The notes under the pieces: generated by a model
The model's database searches: none
Seen by the model: only the letters and a program-made list of their open reading frames with translations
What the model was told of the DNA's origin: nothing
In this document: positions 58,730-64,000 of the stretch, in pieces
Layout: each line of letters starts with the position of its first letter
How positions within the stretch are numbered: the stretch's first letter is position 1
Translations under genes and position numbers: made by a program
Assembly (NCBI GenBank): GCA_024699855.1
Contig: JAMPIQ010000001.1
Coordinates: 17,422,001 to 17,486,000 of the forward strand
Reading direction: 5' to 3'
DNA length: 64,000 nucleotides
DNA from: Aphelenchoides besseyi
Lineage: Eukaryota; Nematoda; Chromadorea; Rhabditida; Aphelenchoididae

Positions 58730-60047
58730 GTGCTTATTGAATTGGAAAACATAAGCAAACTGAAAGTTTACGACGAATGCACGATTCTTGAAGCCACAAA
58801 TCAGCTTACGGGTCAAAAGTTGGAAAGAAGGTTGTGTGCAGGAATGTTCGATTTCGACAATGTGCTTCAAAGCTTACAACCGCTTACTTCGGTTTTGTGT
58901 CCAGTAAGTTCCAACTGTTCGATCATAACTGCAACACTCAGATTTGCAATCAAGTGGCTCGATATGGCCATTTCGGTAGTTCAATCACGTGTAACAGTTG
59001 TGCAGATAACTCAAGAGTTTTTATTCTCAGAATGTTAGGAACTCTTGGATTCATTTACTGTCAATATCGTAGGCCAAGATAATGAATCTTTGATACTCGA
59101 ATATTGAAATCGTCTTCAGCCTTTTTCAGCCGTTCATGGCGCAAAAACCGATCTTACCAATGCACAAGTAAATGTCCGTGATTGTTGAGAAAAAGTAAGA
59201 TCGTCATTGGAATTCATTCAATAGCATTGCTGAGCCCGGAACGTCGTTATGTAAATTCTGTTGCTTCAATCGATCGTTTCAAGTCAGAACTCATGGTAAA
59301 TGAACAACAGCCTGCTCTTACTGACCGTTTTTAGTCGTGTTGTCAACAACTTTGAAAGCCGTCAAATCAATAAACGGACTGTTGGATATCTTGATGAAAA
59401 GCACACGATCAAATTTTATCAATTGCTTCAAAGCGATGGTTTTTGTTTACGGCGGAAAAGATGTAAGCCGACAAATCACGATTATAAGTTAACATGGGAA
59501 GTACGTGGGGATGCCAAATCAAACTCATACTCCAGAATCTCATTTATGTTATACGATTGCTGAGCGCATAGTTCTACGTAAGTTTCTTCCGAACACCAGT
59601 CTCATGGATTACGAGGAACATTTGAACGGCGTTGCTATGAATAATAGCAAACTTCATTTTCTATTCTCAACTTTAGGATCAAGTTCTCAAATCGTCGCTC
59701 TTAACTTGGATCACGGGTTACACGTTGTTTCCGACTATAAAACAACTCGGCTTTCGAATGGGTTCGACTTATTTCTCCGATTGCAGTTACACTCAAGTCA
59801 ACGAAGATGCAATGCTTTCTTATTATAACAACTACAAATTCTACTTTTCGAAAGAAGTCGCAAAGTTGGTTGTCGTTATTTTACTTGCGAGGTTAGTGAT
59901 TCTTGAGATTCTTTGAACAAGTAGATCTTTCGTTTCGTCTGCAACTATTTCTTTGCTATAAAAGAATTCGATTCTTGTTTTAGTCGACCGAAAGTGAAAA
60001 GACAAACAGTTAACGAGTTTATTTTCCAAAACGAAATATTTTATTGA
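58730..60047 (+). CDS. Nuclear hormone receptor-like gene crossing the outer edge of arm B
   Basis: The arm part matches the receptor DNA-binding region of arm A (LCP/ICNQVARYGHFG...TCNSC, AFFSRSWRKNRSYQCTSKC, LCKFCCFNRSF). Beyond the edge at 59280 the unique sequence gives exons SRVVNNFESRQINKR, KFYQLLQSDGF, CYTIAERIVLRKFLPNTSL, EEHLNG/DQVLKSSLLTWITGY, MGSTYFSDCSYTQVNEDAML and FYFSKEVAKLVVVILLAR. DQVLKSSLL fits the helix 3-4 signature (DQ-x-x-LL) of a ligand-binding domain. The chain ends VNEFIFQNEIFY with TGA at 60045-60047, well short of a full domain. Splice sites within the zinc fingers are uncertain, so function is doubtful. Confidence 0.5.
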
Positions 60048-60066
60048 CGTTGATTCTCGACTTCTA

Positions 60067-60713
60067 CAGGGTGGGCCAAAATGAATTGACTAGTCGGAAT
60101 CGCGATTAACGTTCTTATTTTTGAATTTTTTCTGGACAAACTGTATATTTTCTGAATCCTCATGGTCGCCAACTTCAGATGAGCTCAAAATTAAAATTTT
60201 GAAATTTTCGAAAAATTTTGCTTTGGTCCCCCCTTATGTCGCGTTCCGGGCAACTTTCAATTTAAAGAAATCGACTCAAATTGATGTAAAATGAACAAGA
60301 GTAACATTAATTGGTGTTGTTACTTTGTTGTCCGTCCGACTGGCCAATTGCGAGCGGCTATCGAAGAAACCGCAAATCAAATTCGTCAAAATCGGCCGAT
60401 GAGAGAACGAATTGCCGGCAACTTTGCTCGTCGACTTCAAACGTGCATTGATCGAGAAGACGCACAAGTCGAGATTCGTTGATTGCTGAGTTTTCTCTTG
60501 TTAATAAACGTTTTTTTTTAAATTGAAAGTTGCCCGGAACGCGACATAAGGGGGGACCAAAGCAAAATTTCGAAAATTTCAAAATTTTGATTTTGAGCTC
60601 ATCTGAATTTGGCGACCATGAGGATTCAGAAAATATACAGTTTGTCCAGAAAAAATCAAAAATAAGAACGTTATTTGCGGTTCCGACTAGTCAATTCATT
60701 TTGGCCCACCCTG
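60067..60713 (+). mobile_element. Internally deleted Tc1/mariner-type element with TA flanks
   Basis: The ends are CAGGGTGGGCCAAAATGAAT and its reverse complement, flanked by TA at 60065-60066 and 60714-60715, the classical mariner target duplication. Terminal inverted repeats are about 195 bp each (60067-60263 and 60520-60713). Between them is only a 63-codon ORF (60291-60482) resembling the C-terminal tail of an IS630/Tc1/mariner transposase (LRAAIEETANQIR, MRERIAGNFARRLQTCID). No catalytic region, so it is a non-autonomous derivative that would need a full-length element elsewhere. The fragment at 1211-1567 is from the same family. Confidence 0.92.
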
Positions 60714-60982
60714 TATCATCTGATAGTTCGGATGAGCGGATACGTTGACCAACAGTTCCTGGAGATACTCGATGTAGCGAATAGCGGCGCGAAGTATTTT
60801 GAGTTTGGAGACTCGTTTACGACGTTCGCTGAACTCCGGAATTTTGGAACGTAGAGTTTGAAAGGCCTAAAAGTTGTCAGTTGAAGAATCAAAAGATTAG
60901 GCAAACTCACGTTGTTCACGCAACTGACTCGACGTCTCTCTCTGAAGTTTTTGACCTGAGCAATGCGATACGTGGTCATCAT
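60696..60982 (-). CDS. bHLH transcription factor (achaete-scute/Twist-like) ending inside the transposon
   Basis: ATG 60982 (or 60979), [10 protein letters not shown], then the basic region [14 protein letters not shown], an intron GTGAGTTTGCC...CTTTTAG, helix 1 [10 protein letters not shown], loop [11 protein letters not shown], and helix 2 [18 protein letters not shown]. This is a complete bHLH domain with the Glu of the E-box-reading ERRR. After [13 protein letters not shown] the frame enters the mariner terminal repeat and stops at TGA 60696-60698. Sequence outside the domain is very short on both sides, so an upstream exon or lost C-terminus is possible. The ASC family is the best guess from VNNAFQTLR and SK-x-x-x-LR-x-A-x-x-YI. 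Confidence 0.82.
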
Positions 60983-61837
60983 TTGCGGGGTTGCCAGTTT
61001 GGTAGGAGAGCGACAATTGAAGTTTGATTCTCGTCCAACAAGTTAACTCAACTTTTACAAACTCGTGAGCTTTTAAATCCTAAGTGGGGGCGATTTGCTC
61101 TTTGACGTCTTTCGTAGAACGCCGCCAAACTGCGCATGTTAATCCACACACCAAGGATACCAATTAAAAATTCGGGAATTACGTTCGACCTGTGGAAAAA
61201 CAAGCAGGTGCTTTCGGTGGTATGTTGATGTACTGAGCGAAATCAATTGACGTCCAATGTAGGTGGGATGCATAATGGAAGTGACATGATTTCAGGTGTT
61301 GCAATGATGATCTGTGATGAATTCGTCACTTTTGTTTATTAGAATTTTCTTAGAAACGATCTGTTCAAAGGTTTTTAGCAATTGTCTCGAATCTGTGGAC
61401 AATTGCTTTTGTGTGATGCCCGAGAAACCTGATCCGGTTTTCTCGTTGGACCACGTGGACAAACAAAAGTGTTCGATCTGTTAGATCACTGATTACACAC
61501 GTCAATTGTTCGACACGATCGCAATGCGCGATCGTCTCAATTTCGGCCGGTTCTTCGAGTCCTCACATGATGTTTACACTTCAGCCATTGGTTTTGACCC
61601 CTAAGTTTGCAACAAAAAAGACGATTCCAAACGTGTTTATTACAACTGGTCAATAACATTTAAGTCGATATATTTACAACATGACGCAAATTAAGTAGTG
61701 AGTCGTTGAACACGTAAGATGAAGGGGTCGATGTTTAGGAAAGACGGACTCGAAAGAATAGTTCGATATGAGAGATTGAGCTTTGAATAGACAATTAGAC
61801 CGTTTCTGAGATTTACCATTTGTACGCTCACAAAAAT
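60983..61837. other. Intergenic between two minus-strand genes
   Basis: A minus-strand open stretch near 61060-61190 reads NVIPEFLIGILGVWINMRSL and AAFYERRQRANRPH, which could be an exon of a small membrane protein. No start or splice partner was found. Confidence 0.3.
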
Positions 61838-63959
61838 TTAAATGAAATAATTGGGCCGATCGTCGAGCGTATGGGCGGCGGGAAGGTCGAGATCAACACC
61901 CGCGGCTGATGGCGGATACGAACGATTGTACAGTGATGATTGATAAACTAAATTTGATTGATAAGCAAACTATTAGCTTTGAATTACCAGAAGACATAAT
62001 CCTTTGCTCATCTTCGATCTCGTGATCTTTTTGTTTCTTCCTTCTATGACTCATGCCATAGCGAATCAACGCCATCAGACAGATGCTAATAAGCAGAATG
62101 GTCATAATGATTGCTGAATTGGATTATAAATGACTTTTCGTTTGCATCATCACATACCGAGGATAATCCATCCGACAAGTGACAGTGCGGTTCCAGTCAA
62201 TGGGAGCTGAAATTGGGAATTTAATCACTAAGGTTAGTTTTCTTTACCGGATTGTCACTAATTGGACAAAAGTCGATGGCTCTTAGCGGTGTGCCTTCGG
62301 GGGGACAGTTGTTGACCGACGACATGCACGCTGCTACACAGCCCGGCTTATCGATATCGATGTCCAAATTATCGCGCAAAAGCTGTCGGAACCATTCCAA
62401 TCGGCTATCACAAAGCCACGGGTTTGCTAAATTGTTTGATGCAGAACTCAACACTTGTAATCAAAGTTACCACAAGCGTAAATCACACGACGATCATTCG
62501 GTTCGGGCAGAAAAGAACCGTCAAAAGTATCAAGGGGCATTGTTTGAAGTTGATTGTAACTAAAACGAAAGCCATTAGCGTATTGCTTTTGCTATTCACC
62601 TGATGTCCAAATGACGTAAACTTGGCAGGTTGGCGAAACCAAGCGGTTCGACCATGTCGATTCGATTTCCTTGAACATCTATCGAATACAAGTCATTCAG
62701 TCCTTGGAACATATCTGCGCGAATTCTAAACTTCTTTAGTCATTAAAGCTTCTTGAAACAAACTTACGTAGTCAAACGATTTTTGTTCAGAACGATCGCT
62801 TGTATTAACGGTGTTCGTTGGAAGGCTCCTTGTTCAATGGTATCAACGGCTGCTTCGCTCATTTCAAGTCGGATAAGATTGGGAGTATGCTGAAACGGTT
62901 GCTCAAAATTTAAAATCAAACACTCACAATAAAAGCATTTGATGGAATAACGGAAATTGGAGTTTCGCCGATACCCAAAGTCCTTAATTGAGTCACGTAG
63001 CGGAACATTTCCGGTTGCCATGCCGGGAACTTGTTGCCGGTCAAATACAAGTATTGAAGATTGGGAACTCCTTGAAATGCTTGCGGAATGATCACAGTGA
63101 TTCCGTTGAATTCCAGGGATAAAGACGTCAAGACCGGGAAATCGAGAGCACCAACCGGAACATCGTTGATCTAAAGAATTCAACGGCTCATGAGCAAAGA
63201 AATCGATTTGTTACCTGATTCAATCCGAGATTCAAATTCACGAGTGTTTGTTTTTGATTAGCCAATGCAGCACTGGGAATTTGCGTTAAGGCATTTGTTT
63301 CAAGACTCAGTTCTTGAAGATTTTTGAGGGGTCGAAAAACGGCACCATCGCCAAGCGCCTGATCAGTGAGTCGATTGCCGGACAATTCCAATTTGAGCAA
63401 AATGTCTTTACTCTCAAAGTTTGCGAACGTCTGACCATTCAGTTGGGCGATTCGATTCCTATTCAAATACAATTTGCGAAGATTTCGAAGCCGACGAAGT
63501 CCGGTGGCCGGTATTCCGCCTAATTGATTATCACTGAGATCCAATTCGACCAGTGAATCGAGTAGTGGACCGTTGAATGCTTCGTCGCTGATTTGCGATA
63601 GTGTGTTGCGATTAAGAACCAAACGAAGAATCGAAAAGTCTCGGAAGGCGTTTGGAGGAATTGATGAGATGGCGGTATCGAAAATTGACAGCGAATCGAT
63701 CTGGAACGGTTATCGTTTTGATTGTAGTCCGTGAACTTACCGGTGTTTGTCGAGCGTTTCCGATGGCTTGAAGTGCGTTTGTCAAACTGCCCGCATTCTC
63801 GCAAACAATCGCCACCGGCTCGTAGATCGAAGGTGCGCAATGACACGGCGGTTGAACCTGTGGACATTGGGCCAAAATAGAAGTGACCATGAAAGTCAAG
63901 GAAATGACTGTTGACCATTGTATTCGCTCGATCATCTTCGTTCGCTTTTCGTAGCTCAT
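61838..63959 (-). CDS. Extracellular leucine-rich-repeat transmembrane protein (LET-4/EGG-6/SYM-1-like)
   Basis: ATG 63959 (MSYEKRTKM; ATG at about 63933 is an alternative), signal peptide STVISLTFMVTSILAQ, then a Cys-rich LRR N-cap (CPQVQPPCHCAPSIYEPVAI). About 12 leucine-rich repeats follow, for example LVELDLSDNQLGGIPATGL, LRKLYLNRNRIAQL, LLKLELSGNRL, LQELSLETNALTQIP, LTSLSLEFNGITVI, LRHLDISYNQLQTMP. A C-cap NPWLCDSRLEWFRQLLRDN with more Cys, one membrane helix IIMTILLISICLMALIRYG, and a cytosolic tail ending AHTLDDRPNYFI at 61838-61840 complete it. Architecture matches epithelial apical-matrix organisers of nematodes. About ten exons. Confidence 0.85.
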
Positions 63960-64000
63960 GGACGGCTGCTGCCGAGATCGTACTCGGTCAGCTGCGTGAT

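Larger units (their letters stand above)
53860..59280. repeat. Inverted-repeat arm B (5421 bp), near-identical to arm A
   Basis: Reverse complement of 35811-41235. The inner edge at 53860 lies 17 bp before the last-exon acceptor of the gene starting at 53361; the outer edge at 59280 lies in the nuclear-receptor gene. Genes at both edges read through coherently on this side, unlike arm A at its inner edge. The 12,624-bp core between the arms is single copy. Confidence 0.95.

Noticed and set aside
35811..59280. Inverted arms as a composite transposon or large foldback element
   Set aside because: The arm ends show no shared terminal motif and no target-site duplication, and the edges lie in introns of ordinary genes; segmental inverted duplication fits better.
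1..64000. tRNA, rRNA, CRISPR or bacterial/viral segments
   Set aside because: By eye I found no cloverleaf-like B-box block, repeat-spacer array or intronless foreign gene cluster. A covariance-model scan would be decisive.

Overview
The window is nuclear DNA from a nematode. The evidence is a long Gly-X-Y cuticle collagen with the nematode N-terminal block, two transthyretin-like (TTL) secreted proteins, a divergent nuclear hormone receptor, a nematode-style neuropeptide GPCR, an extracellular LRR protein of the LET-4/EGG-6 type, and dozens of introns of about 36-60 bp. Intron acceptors are a mix of TTTAG and TTTCAG instead of the near-uniform TTTTCAG of Caenorhabditis, so I infer a nematode outside that genus; I cannot name the species. 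Nearly all genes are split, so single open reading frames show only exons. Gene spans below run from the first to the last coding base I could place and include introns. I saw no tRNA, rRNA or CRISPR array.

Layout. 1-5.5 kb: a Yippee-like gene running off the left edge, a fragment of a Tc1/mariner-type element, a short membrane collagen, a dual-specificity phosphatase and a Ly6-like surface protein. 5.5-17 kb: a cuticle collagen with a TATA box, then small or poorly resolved genes (cysteine-peptidase remnant, SOCS-box-like protein, several unknowns). 17-24.6 kb: a candidate two-gene operon of Integrator subunit 9 and WDR24 (GATOR2), then a GT31 galactosyltransferase. 25-34.7 kb: a base-composition-shifted stretch, a C2H2 zinc-finger gene with a polyQ-containing middle, an F-box protein and two TTL genes.

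35.8-59.3 kb is the most striking part. Two arms of 5.42 kb (35811-41235 and 53860-59280) are inverted copies of each other, almost base for base. They flank a 12.6 kb single-copy core with intact housekeeping genes: gamma-COP, an ILVBL/HACL2-type TPP enzyme and bifunctional PAPS synthetase, plus three uncharacterised genes. Each arm carries a neuropeptide-receptor-like GPCR, a broken PMCA-type Ca2+ ATPase fragment, a second broken gene and the DNA-binding half of a nuclear receptor. The only arm differences I found are six indels, five of them single bases in short repeats or homopolymers. One of these breaks the GPCR in the left arm only, another breaks the ATPase frame in the right arm only. 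The outer edges of the arms join different ligand-binding-domain parts of a nuclear receptor.

60-64 kb: a 647-bp internally deleted Tc1/mariner element with TA flanks and ~195-bp terminal inverted repeats. It sits between the nuclear receptor and a convergent bHLH gene, and the bHLH reading frame ends inside the transposon repeat. The window closes with an LRR transmembrane gene.
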